Origin: a bacterium
GTDB lineage: Bacteria > BMS3Abin14
Direction of reading: 5' to 3'
Length of the DNA stretch: 12,227 nt
Assembly: GCA_022865845.1 (NCBI GenBank)
Contig: JALHUC010000468.1
Span: 1-12,227 of the forward strand
Shown here: piece by piece, positions 1 through 5,541 of the stretch
How positions within the stretch are numbered: position 1 is the first letter of the stretch
How the letters are laid out: each line of letters starts with the position of its first letter
Made by a program: the position numbers and the translations under genes
The notes under the pieces: generated by a model
Told to the model about the DNA's origin: nothing
Database searches by the model: none
Seen by the model: only the letters and a program-made list of their open reading frames with translations

Positions 1-64
1 AATGTTGATTATGGTTTCACTTTCACAACCATTTCAACAGCCTGTCCGTTTTCTGGAGGTCAAA

Positions 65-946
65 ATGAAAAAGGAAAGTATCGATCCCAAGGTATATGGT
101 TTATACGATGAATACTGTCACACTCTCATGGATAGACGCACCTTTTTCAATGTGGCATCAGCGCTGGCTGTGGTCGGCGGAGCCGGCCTTGCTATGGCTA
201 AAGCCATGATGCCCCGCTACGCCGAAGCACAGACTATCACCTTCACAGATGAACGAATTAAGGCACGTTATGTCGAATATGACTCTCCTGGCGGCACATC
301 AGGCAAGATGCGAGGGTACCTGGTCAAGCCGGCCGGAGGTGGTCCCTTTCCAGCGGTACTGGTTATCCATGAAAACAGAGGCTTGAATCCATACATTGAA
401 GACGTGGCACGCAGGGCAGCGGCGGAAGGTTTTCTCGCCCTGGCACCTGACGGGCTCTCACCCATCGGCGGCTACCCCGGAAACGATGACGACGGCAAGG
501 TCATGCAAAGTTCTTTAGATGCCGGCAAGCTTTTCACCGATCTGCTCAACGGCGCCAGATATCTAAAAGGTCATGAGCTGTCCAGCGGTAAGCTTGGCGC
601 CACTGGTTTCTGCTATGGCGGGGGCGTGGTTAATAACCTGGCCGTCGTTATGGGAACGGACCTGAATGCCGCAGCGCCTTTTTACGGTATGGCCCCGGCC
701 ACTGAAGAAGTAACCAAGATAAAGGCACCCTTGATGATCCATTATGCCGAGGACGATCCCCGGATCAATGCTTCAAGTGAAGCCTACCGCAGTGCCCTGG
801 AAAAAAACGGGGAAGATTTCGTCATGTACACCTACGAGGGGACCCGCCACGGCTTCCATAACAATTCCACGCCCCGTTATGATGAAGTACAAGCAAATTT
901 AGCCTGGGAGAGAACCATGGCATTTTTCAAAAAACATCTCTCCTGA
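65..946 (+). CDS. Dienelactone hydrolase family protein with Tat-type signal
   Basis: Alpha/beta hydrolase of the dienelactone hydrolase (DLH) family, 293 aa. The N-terminus carries a twin-arginine signal: DRRTFF at about residues 22-27, followed by a small hydrophobic stretch rich in Ala, Val and Gly, so export through the Tat system is likely. The DLH pattern is complete: HENRGL near the oxyanion region, nucleophile motif GFCYGGG with Cys183, an acidic residue in AEDDPRI (Asp230 or Asp231), and His262 in TRHGFHN. I chose the ATG at 65 because GGAGG lies at 55-59, five bases upstream; the frame is open to the left edge, but those 21 extra residues do not look like a signal sequence. The family hydrolyses dienelactones or other small esters and lactones; the actual substrate cannot be told from sequence. 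No operon partner is visible in the window. Confidence 0.9.
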   Translation: MKKESIDPKVYGLYDEYCHTLMDRRTFFNVASALAVVGGAGLAMAKAMMPRYAEAQTITFTDERIKARYVEYDSPGGTSGKMRGYLVKPAGGGPFPAVLVIHENRGLNPYIEDVARRAAAEGFLALAPDGLSPIGGYPGNDDDGKVMQSSLDAGKLFTDLLNGARYLKGHELSSGKLGATGFCYGGGVVNNLAVVMGTDLNAAAPFYGMAPATEEVTKIKAPLMIHYAEDDPRINASSEAYRSALEKNGEDFVMYTYEGTRHGFHNNSTPRYDEVQANLAWERTMAFFKKHLS

Positions 947-949
947 TAT

Positions 950-970
950 CCCCAGAATGAAATTCTGGGG
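950..970. terminator. Short perfect hairpin just after the DLH gene
   Basis: A nine-base perfect stem (CCCCAGAAT at 950-958, ATTCTGGGG at 962-970) with a three-base loop begins four bases after the stop codon. No T-run follows, so it is not a textbook intrinsic terminator. It may protect the 3' end of the mRNA, or be part of the repeat that starts with CTGGGGTCGTATCTT. Confidence 0.4.
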
Positions 971-979
971 TCGTATCTT
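965..979. repeat. 15-base dispersed motif, copy 1
   Basis: CTGGGGTCGTATCTT occurs here and again at 2707-2721. Both copies are intergenic and lie near copies of the GGGAACCAA palindrome family, so this may be a second, shorter repeat family or a piece of a larger element. Confidence 0.5.
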
Positions 980-993
980 AGAGTTTAAGGTTT

Positions 994-1045
994 GGGGAAC
1001 CAAGGGGTCAGGTTCGGAATTCAGCAATGCTTGAACTATAATTAT
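994..1045. repeat. GGGAACCAA palindrome family, left half copy
   Basis: Head GGGAACCAA at 995-1003, followed by GGGGTCAGG, a GGAATT block, and CAATGCTTGA at 1025-1034. The matching right arm (ending CCTGACCCC) is not found before the next gene, so this is a half or decayed copy of the family described at 2556-2637. Confidence 0.6.
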
Positions 1046-1129
1046 GCTTATCAAAAACCATGGTCTAAAAGCAAAACGGACGCGCCTCATTAGTTGACAG
1101 TTCTGCACTCTTATCCTCAAAATAGGACT

Positions 1130-1384
1130 ATGCCCGATCTGGTCATCGCCCTGCTCATACCGGCCGTACTCTGGGGAACCGTGATCCTGTGGTTCATCGC
1201 CATCGGCAGAACGTGGTTCCATATGTTCCTCGTACTGGCAGGGATCTGGCTGGTCCTCGTCATTATCGGGGCCGCGATCTCGGGCCGGGAAGCCCTCATC
1301 GGTTCCGTTATCCTCCACGCCTTCCTGATTGTCACCTCAGCGGTATCCTTCATGCGGTTCCGCCTCAGGGGGAAAAAACAATAA
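1130..1384 (+). CDS. Small hydrophobic membrane protein, unknown function
   Basis: An 84-residue protein made of three clear hydrophobic segments (about residues 4-24, 28-49 and 54-74) with a basic tail ending RLRGKKQ, which would put the C-terminus in the cytoplasm. I do not recognise the family. The ATG at 1130 is preferred over a TTG at 1094 because the first hydrophobic helix follows it directly, although the upstream TAGGA is weak and close. The opposite strand is also open here, so coding rests on the helix pattern and tail rather than on frame exclusivity. The gene stands alone between repeats. Just upstream, GCCTCATTAGTT (1083-1094) is the same 12-mer that marks the left border of the cassette-like island at 4495-4506. 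Confidence 0.55.
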   Translation: MPDLVIALLIPAVLWGTVILWFIAIGRTWFHMFLVLAGIWLVLVIIGAAISGREALIGSVILHAFLIVTSAVSFMRFRLRGKKQ

Positions 1385-1426
1385 GGGCACCCCATGGGGT
1401 CGGACCTCAGATTCTCAGGTTAATAA

Positions 1427-1458
1427 AGTGCACTAGTGCACCGGTGCACACGTGCACT
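1427..1458. repeat. GTGCAC x4 tandem/palindrome
   Basis: Four GTGCAC hexamers stand exactly 8 bases apart (1428, 1436, 1444, 1452). The whole 32-base block is an almost perfect palindrome centred on CCGG; only the spacers TA and AC fail to match. It lies in a gene-free stretch. It may be a cruciform-forming repeat or a multi-site operator. Confidence 0.7.
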
Positions 1459-1474
1459 TCTTATCTGGCACCCC

Positions 1475-1550
1475 TTGGGGTCAGGGGATGAATTGTGGCA
1501 TAACCAACTTTTTCACTCAACCACACCATAATTCAACCCCTGACCCCTTT
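1475..1550. repeat. Palindromic repeat, TGAATTGTGG subtype, copy 1
   Basis: Outer arms GGGGTCAGGGG...CCCCTGACCCC enclose TGAATT-GTGG and its near complement, giving one imperfect hairpin. All 76 bases are identical to 7037-7112. It belongs to the same broad family as the GGGAACCAA elements (shared GGGGTCAGG / CCTGACCCC ends) but has a different interior, like the copy at 5381-5461. Confidence 0.85.
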
Positions 1551-1570
1551 CCTCCCTGACCCCTTTCCTC
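1539..1570. repeat. 16-base tandem duplication at the end of a palindromic repeat
   Basis: CCTGACCCCTTTCCTC at 1539-1554 is repeated immediately at 1555-1570. It duplicates the right terminus of the element at 1475-1550 and looks like slippage or an insertion scar. The rest of 1571-1790 shows no gene; it holds the A+T-rich run at 1640-1665 and the leader of the next gene. Confidence 0.7.
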
Positions 1571-1803
1571 CCGACTGCCTTTGCAGGATAACAATTTTTC
1601 CACAACCTGACTGCCTGGACATGGCTATGTGAGAGAAAGAGGTTATTATTTAATAATAGAAAGATTGAAATCGTCCGGTGACGCAGTCAATTCGAATCGA
1701 TTGAATCAGGTACGCGAGGAGTCTGGCCGACCCCAGCTATTTTAATCCCGGAGAGCAAGAGGTACAAGGGCGGCATGGCGGCCTGAACACATGGAGGTGG
1801 GAT

Positions 1804-2544
1804 ATGAAGAAGACGATACTGCTGTTTTTAACGTTGTCACTGGTCGGCGGCTCCCAGGCCGCAGCCCAGAGTTTAGGCGTCTACGGCACTCCAGGGGCCT
1901 ACGGGCCCATTAACGAGTGCGCCCAGATCTTCGCGGAAGAGAACGGCGTCCAGGTTCAGGTGACTTCGGCGGCCCGGGGTGAGTGGATGAAAGAGGCTTT
2001 GGATAAGGCTGACCTGGTATACGAGGCGGCGGAATACACCATGGACGGATTCATCCAGAAGAATCCGGATTTTATCGACACACGTTACCGCTACAGCCTC
2101 GGTGTGCGTCCGTCCGGTATCCTCGTCCGGCCCACCAACCCCAAGAAGATCAGGAAGTTTGCTGACCTTTACAACCCCGGCATCAAGATCCTTGTCGTTG
2201 CCGGCGGCGGACAGACGGGAATATGGGAAGATATGGCGGCAAGAAAAGGTGATATCTCGACCCTGCGCAAAAACATCACAGCTATTGCCGCCGATGAGAA
2301 TGAGGCAACACGGTTATGGAGGGAGAGCAAGGAATTCGACGCGTGGATCACCTGGGAATCATGGCACTACCGTCTGAAAAGCATAACCGACCTCGTTCCG
2401 GTGGCAGAGAATCTGAGGGTTTACAGGAGCACGCCCATCGCCATCACCTCCCGTTCCATGAACAAGGAGTTGTCCTTCAAATTCGTCACCTTCATGCAAT
2501 CCGAACGAGCCCAGGAGGTCTTCCAGCAGTGGGGCTGGAAATAG
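1804..2544 (+). CDS. acfC: AcfC-like periplasmic substrate-binding protein
   Basis: A 246-aa secreted protein resembling accessory colonization factor AcfC, a relative of the molybdate/sulfate-type ABC binding proteins. It has a Sec signal peptide at residues 1-21 (lysines, hydrophobic core, cleavage near AAA-QS). Family blocks follow: VYGTPGAYGPINECA near residue 26, PGIKILVVAGGGQTGIWEDMA in the middle, FDAWITWESWH at about 177-187, and LVPVAENLRVYR after it. The small-residue loops after the first strand and in the GGGQTG block are where such proteins bind an oxyanion or organic acid; the ligand is unknown. GGAGG at 1793-1797 sits six bases before the ATG. No permease or ATPase gene is adjacent, which is usual for AcfC and leaves open whether it serves transport or sensing. 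Confidence 0.85.
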   Translation: MKKTILLFLTLSLVGGSQAAAQSLGVYGTPGAYGPINECAQIFAEENGVQVQVTSAARGEWMKEALDKADLVYEAAEYTMDGFIQKNPDFIDTRYRYSLGVRPSGILVRPTNPKKIRKFADLYNPGIKILVVAGGGQTGIWEDMAARKGDISTLRKNITAIAADENEATRLWRESKEFDAWITWESWHYRLKSITDLVPVAENLRVYRSTPIAITSRSMNKELSFKFVTFMQSERAQEVFQQWGWK

Positions 2545-2555
2545 ATTAAACGCCA

Positions 2556-2637
2556 GGGAAACCAAGGGGGTCAGGCCGGGAATTTGGCAATGCCTGACTA
2601 AATAACATATTTATTGCTGAATTCCCGTCTTGACCCC
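2556..2637. repeat. GGGAACCAA palindrome family, full copy
   Basis: The head here is GGGAAACCAA (one extra A), followed by arm GGGGTCAGGCCGGGAATT at 2567-2584 and the right arm at 2620-2637, pairing at 16 of 18 positions. The inner CAAT/ATTG pair is typical of the family. It begins 12 bases after the acfC stop codon and could end acfC transcripts, although no T-run follows. Confidence 0.85.
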
Positions 2638-2706
2638 TCCCACGCCCCAAAAAGCTGCGCCCGCTGAAAAGCAGCGTTATGTGTCCTTATTAATATGAAA
2701 GAAAAC

Positions 2707-2721
2707 CTGGGGTCGTATCTT
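2707..2721. repeat. 15-base dispersed motif, copy 2
   Basis: Second exact copy of CTGGGGTCGTATCTT (first at 965-979). It lies in the gene-free stretch between the convergent acfC and azlD genes; nothing else is recognisable between 2640 and 2815. Confidence 0.5.
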
Positions 2722-2823
2722 GCCTTTTAACCTTTTTGATTTAGGGGGCAAACCGCGGGGGAGCCTATAGGGACAGGCCGTGTATTGTGATGTTCCTTAC
2801 TAGTTGTGTCTGTGGAACTTATG

Positions 2824-2894
2824 GGGGTCAGGGCGGGAATTTGACAATACTTGACCCACAATCTTGTGTATTGCTGATTTCCCGCCCTGACCCC
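2824..2894. repeat. GGGGTCAGG palindrome family, full copy with perfect 16-bp arms
   Basis: GGGGTCAGGGCGGGAA at 2824-2839 pairs perfectly with the bases at 2879-2894. A second inner stem, CAATAC/GTATTG, gives a two-tier hairpin. The GGGAACCAA head is degenerate here. It lies 73 bases past the azlD stop on the minus strand and between convergent genes, so it could act as a two-way transcription barrier. Confidence 0.85.
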
Positions 2895-2967
2895 ATTTAA
2901 ACCCACTTATTCCTCGACCATTTCCGCTCAATATCAGCATGTTTTTTGCGTTTTTCATTTGACCGGC

Positions 2968-3300
2968 TCATATAGACATAACAGCCTTTAGCAGCCACAA
3001 TCCCACCATGCCCGTTCCTATTGTTGCCACCATGCTCCTGGTGCGCCAGGCGACAAATCCCGCCAAAAGGGCCGCTATCAGTCGTTCACTCCCATCCCCA
3101 AATCCGTGTCCGCCGCCGTTTAACAAAGCAGGCAGTATTATGGCTGCCATAACTGAAGAAGGAACAAACCGCGTTGCTCTCATGATAGCTGGCGACGGCT
3201 CTATTTTCCCGAACAGAGCGATAAAAGACAGGCGTATGAAATATGTGCCCACACCTATGGCTATTACAATGCCCCACATTGTCAGGTGACTATATTTCAT
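2968..3300 (-). CDS. azlD: AzlD family branched-chain amino acid transport subunit
   Basis: A 110-aa membrane protein, the small partner of AzlC. The N-terminal helix contains GVGTYFIRLSF, the family's T-Y-x-x-R position, followed by FVPSSVMAAIILPALL and two further hydrophobic helices ending near the C-terminus; this is the usual AzlD length and four-helix pattern. I chose the ATG at 3300 because its ATGA overlaps the azlC stop codon, the classic arrangement for translational coupling; an in-frame ATG at 3315 would add MSGWI and overlap azlC by 19 bases. Neither start has a strong Shine-Dalgarno. Together with AzlC it exports branched-chain amino acids, or analogues of them, across the inner membrane. 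Confidence 0.9.
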   Translation of the reverse strand: MKYSHLTMWGIVIAIGVGTYFIRLSFIALFGKIEPSPAIMRATRFVPSSVMAAIILPALLNGGGHGFGDGSERLIAALLAGFVAWRTRSMVATIGTGMVGLWLLKAVMSI

Positions 3301-3986
3301 GATCCAGCCCGACATTCAAAGAGATAGCCTGCAACGACACCTATTATGCTGGCTGCTATAATGCCCGTCTGCATGGGTAGCGCTATGGCTACAGGAGCCA
3401 CGATCCCGGCCGACAGGGCGGATACCATCGTGGCTCTGTCCTTTATGGCGGGAGCCAGGAGGGCAATGAAGGTAAGGGGAACAGCGAAATCAAGGGACCA
3501 GCTTACAGGTACGACGGAACCCAAAGTAACTCCAATAACGGTCCCTAACATCCAGGTGCCCAGCAGACCGGTCGCGGTGCCCAGGTAGTACCACTTCTTG
3601 TTATTTTCCTCTATTCCCCTGTCATACCGGGTGAGGGAAACCGCAAATCCCTGGTCGGTGAGAAAGTAGGAAAGAAAGCCCTTCCACCTTCCTGATAGTG
3701 GAGCAAAGTGAGGTGCGATGGATGCGCTGTACATGGCCATGCGCAGATTAACCACCAGGGCGGTAGCGATGACGATTACAATAGGCGCCCCTTTTTCCAT
3801 GAGATCCATGGCAGCAAGTTGAGAGGCTCCTGCAAAGGCAATAGCTGATGTCATAACTGCCAGTGTTTTTGACATGCCGATGCCTATTGCTGCCACGCCG
3901 GCTACTATGCCGAAGGGGAGCACCCCAAGTAGTACTGGCGATACATCCCGGATGCCTGATAAATAAGTGGATCTTGCACTTTCCAT
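3297..3986 (-). CDS. azlC: AzlC family branched-chain amino acid export permease
   Basis: A 229-aa multi-spanning inner-membrane protein of the AzlC family (YgaZ in E. coli), full length. Typical blocks: GVLPFGIVAGVAAIGIGMS near the N-terminus, FAGASQLAAMDLM, then VVNLRMAMYSASIAPHF and SYFLTDQGFAVSLTRY, followed by several C-terminal helices. Family members work with AzlD to expel valine, leucine, isoleucine or toxic analogues. The start at 3986 has AAGGGA just upstream (minus strand). That ribosome-binding site lies directly after the stop codon of the hipA remnant at 3996, so the exporter genes may once have been co-transcribed with hipA or have been joined to it by rearrangement. Confidence 0.92.
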   Translation of the reverse strand: MESARSTYLSGIRDVSPVLLGVLPFGIVAGVAAIGIGMSKTLAVMTSAIAFAGASQLAAMDLMEKGAPIVIVIATALVVNLRMAMYSASIAPHFAPLSGRWKGFLSYFLTDQGFAVSLTRYDRGIEENNKKWYYLGTATGLLGTWMLGTVIGVTLGSVVPVSWSLDFAVPLTFIALLAPAIKDRATMVSALSAGIVAPVAIALPMQTGIIAASIIGVVAGYLFECRAGS

Positions 3987-3995
3987 TTTGTCCCT

Positions 3996-4119
3996 TTAAT
4001 TGAGCACCCTATGTTCTTTATTAGTCTCGTTTATGCGTTTCTCAGGCACTCCAGCTTCAGCGGCAAATTTCGGCCAAAGGGATACCGTCTCGTGCATTTC
4101 GTCGATTATGCCGCCTTCG
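3996..4119 (-). pseudogene. 3' remnant of a hipA-like toxin/kinase gene
   Basis: On the minus strand, about 40 codons ending in TAA at 3996-3998 read ...EMHETVSLWPKF, then AAEAGVPEKRINE, then HRVLN. This matches, from memory, the C-terminal tail of HipA family serine/threonine kinases (the toxin of type II HipBA systems), where a W-P-x-F-A-x-x-A-G-V motif precedes the end. The reading is lost at 4119-4121, exactly where a GGGAACCAA palindrome begins, and no further HipA sequence or hipB antitoxin appears to the right. It is therefore a decayed fragment without the kinase core. Identification rests on a short stretch and should be confirmed by search. Confidence 0.6.
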
Positions 4120-4199
4120 GGAACCAAGGGGGTCAGGGCGGGAATTTGGCAATACCTGACATCTCCAGGGGTGTATTGCTATTTCCCTGCCCTGACCCC
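4119..4199. repeat. GGGAACCAA palindrome family, full copy abutting the hipA remnant
   Basis: Head GGGAACCAA at 4119-4127, left arm from 4129 (GGGGTCAGGGCGGGAAT) and right arm ending CCTGACCCC at 4199, with inner CAATAC/GTATTG. Its left end coincides with the point where the hipA reading frame breaks off. Between 4200 and 4425 I see no gene. Confidence 0.85.
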
Positions 4200-4429
4200 A
4201 TTCATCCCCCATTCATCCCGCAAAAGTGATAGGCTTTGCGAGAATGCTGTGACCTGCGATACCAGTTATAATGTCGAAGGCTCAAGCGAGGACCAGTGTA
4301 TAAGAACTTGTTGGATTTATCCTAGTTCCACATAATACCCCGTATAGGCCCATAAAAAATGAAAAATCAGGGTGGCAGGGACCATAAATCAGTGATTTTG
4401 ACAAGCCTGGCAGGTGTTGCGACGTTGGT

Positions 4430-4458
4430 TTGGGACAAAAAGTGGAAAACCCTATAAT
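4430..4458 (+). promoter_or_regulatory. Sigma70-like promoter facing the cassette-like island
   Basis: TTGGGA at 4430-4435, a 17-base spacer and a perfect TATAAT at 4453-4458. It points right into the A+T-rich island and would start transcripts about 65 bases before the first small ORF, the place a cassette promoter would occupy in an integron. Confidence 0.55.
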
Positions 4459-4466
4459 ATTATTGT

Positions 4467-4510
4467 TATGCGTATTACATCGATGTCAGGCAGGGCCTCA
4501 TTAGTTAAAA
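4467..4510 (+). other. Possible attI-like / left boundary site of an integron remnant
   Basis: The stretch ends in GCCTCATTAGTTAAAA, with GTTAAAA at 4504-4510 matching the integron core GTTRRRY at six of seven positions. The preceding GTTATG...CGATGT...GCAGGGC order loosely recalls the class 1 attI site, from memory. No pairing left arm is seen, as expected for attI rather than attC. This is weak evidence, strengthened mainly by the two sites downstream. Confidence 0.3.
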
Positions 4511-4529
4511 ATTCAATAAAGGTTAAATC

Positions 4530-4675
4530 ATGAAAAAATGTTTAATATTATACTCTCTTGAGTTCATCTGTTAGCGGCTTTATTCATTATGGTATCAGCT
4601 TTTTTAATTGGGGCACTCGGTGTATATCAAAAGTTAAGTGCAACTATAGAAAAAGCAGAGAAAGAAAACACATAA
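4530..4675 (+). pseudogene. Frameshifted small membrane-protein ORF in the first cassette-like unit
   Basis: An ATG at 4530 starts MKKCLILYSLEF and stops after 14 codons. A shift of one base near 4565 restores a long hydrophobic reading, ALFIMVSAFLIGALGVYQK, followed by a charged tail, SATIEKAEKENT, ending in TAA at 4673-4675. Together this gives a roughly 48-residue protein with one membrane helix. The TAA lies at the left edge of the attC-like palindrome, where cassette ORFs commonly end. Either the gene is broken, or the true start is internal (ATG at 4588). I do not recognise a family. Confidence 0.4.
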
Positions 4676-4751
4676 CAATGCAAATCAACATTGACACATT
4701 TTTCATTCGCCCTGCTCACTACAAATGTGCAAGTTATTCGCGACGTTAAAC
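4669..4751 (+). other. attC-like recombination site 1
   Basis: The right end is GTTAAAC (4745-4751), an exact GTTRRRY core. The sequence folds back on its left side: TAAC pairs with GTTA, then GC, AAT, AAC, TTG and CACATTT pair in order with the right arm, leaving single unpaired bases, including an A between TTG and CACATTT. Imperfect pairing with extrahelical bases is the signature of integron attC sites. The left core (ACATAAC) departs from RYYYAAC at one position. The loop is about 20 bases. Confidence 0.55.
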
Positions 4752-4776
4752 GGCAGTCGGCACGAAGAGGAAAAAG

Positions 4777-5172
4777 ATGAAATTCGGCTTCAATATGGAA
4801 GATGCAAGCCAGGTGTTTGTCGGAGCTTTTGCGCTTGCCGTCCCAATATCATTTTCAGAAGAAGCTTGGCGTTTAGGTGAAACGTTGCCTTTACTCAATT
4901 TAATGATGCTATTCAATTTATCAGTATTGTTTCTCTCCATTTTTACTTATCAAAGTGTGTTTCAAAAAGACATTAAGGATCGTTTACCTGTATTCATTTT
5001 TCGCATTGTTGTTGCTTACTTAATGACAGCTTTGGTGGTTTGTTTGGTGCTGTTGTGTTTGGACAAGCTTCCATTATTAGCAGACCCAATAACGTCCTTT
5101 AAGCGGGTAATCATTATCACCATGCCCGCCTCCATGGGGGCAATAGTGGTAGATAGTTTTGACAAAGAGTGA
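4777..5172 (+). CDS. DUF2391-like integral membrane protein in a cassette-like unit
   Basis: A 131-aa protein with four hydrophobic segments (about residues 9-24, 36-54, 69-91 and 107-124). The order VGAFALAVPISFSEEAW near the N-terminus and MPASMGAIVVDSF at the C-terminus fits, from memory, the DUF2391/TIGR02587 type of membrane protein, though it is shorter than the roughly 270 residues of full members. GAGG at 4767-4770 lies six bases before the ATG. Its codons are distinctly A+T-rich compared with the genes on either side, consistent with transfer. It sits alone between two attC-like sites, starting 26 bases after the first core and ending 9 bases before the second, as an integron cassette gene would. 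Function is unknown. Confidence 0.75.
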   Translation: MKFGFNMEDASQVFVGAFALAVPISFSEEAWRLGETLPLLNLMMLFNLSVLFLSIFTYQSVFQKDIKDRLPVFIFRIVVAYLMTALVVCLVLLCLDKLPLLADPITSFKRVIIITMPASMGAIVVDSFDKE

Positions 5173-5181
5173 AACCAAGCC

Positions 5182-5247
5182 GTTTAACAAAGGCTTGCAC
5201 GGGATCACGGCAAAGAGCGCCGCTCTCCGTGGAGCTTGTCGTTCATC
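5182..5247 (+). other. attC-like recombination site 2 (right end degenerate)
   Basis: The left core GTTTAAC (5182-5188) matches RYYYAAC exactly. The right side, AGCTTGTCGTTCATC, resembles common attC ends, but its core GTTCATC (5241-5247) departs from GTTRRRY. The arms pair imperfectly around a CACGG/CCGTG stem with bulges. A GGGAACCAA element begins 10 bases later, so the right half may have decayed or been altered by that insertion. Confidence 0.45.
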
Positions 5248-5257
5248 CAAAATCCTG

Positions 5258-5300
5258 GGGAACCAATGGGGTCAGGGCGGGAATTTAACAATGCCTGACA
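5258..5300. repeat. GGGAACCAA palindrome family, left half copy
   Basis: Head GGGAACCAA at 5258-5266, then GGGGTCAGGGCGGGAATTT and CAATGCCTGAC. No right arm ending CCTGACCCC follows before the next element at 5381, so the copy is truncated. Confidence 0.75.
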
Positions 5301-5380
5301 CAATTATTTAGTTTTACACATTACTGTTTGACGTCAGATCCTATTGGACAGAAATCGGCTGTTAATTAAGAGACACTCCG

Positions 5381-5461
5381 GGGAACCAATGGGGTCAGGC
5401 TGTGAATTGTGGTATTTCCCAGCTGTTTTGTCAGACACGCCACAATTCACGGCCTGACCCC
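5381..5461. repeat. GGGAACCAA palindrome family, long-stem TGAATTGTGG subtype
   Basis: Head GGGAACCAA at 5381-5389. Arms at 5391-5412 and 5440-5461 pair at 21 of 22 positions, the single mismatch being a G-T pair in RNA. The interior TGAATTGTGG links it to the copies at 1475 and 7037, while the head links it to the other subtype, showing both belong to one family. Confidence 0.88.
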
Positions 5462-5541
5462 AAGGAATCAAAGGAATCTCTTCATTCTTGGAATTGTCTT
5501 TCCCTGTCGGCTATACTGAAAATGTAGCCAGGGGAAATGCC

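Noticed and set aside
899..1318. 139-codon minus-strand frame
   Set aside because: Crosses the DLH stop and the repeats and is antisense to the three-helix membrane gene; composition is unlike a protein.
1620..1803. Riboswitch in the acfC leader
   Set aside because: The leader is long and contains small stems, but I could not match it to molybdenum cofactor, cobalamin or other known consensus motifs.
4000..4335. 111-codon plus-strand frame
   Set aside because: Runs through the hipA remnant and a palindromic repeat; no domain and no ribosome-binding site.
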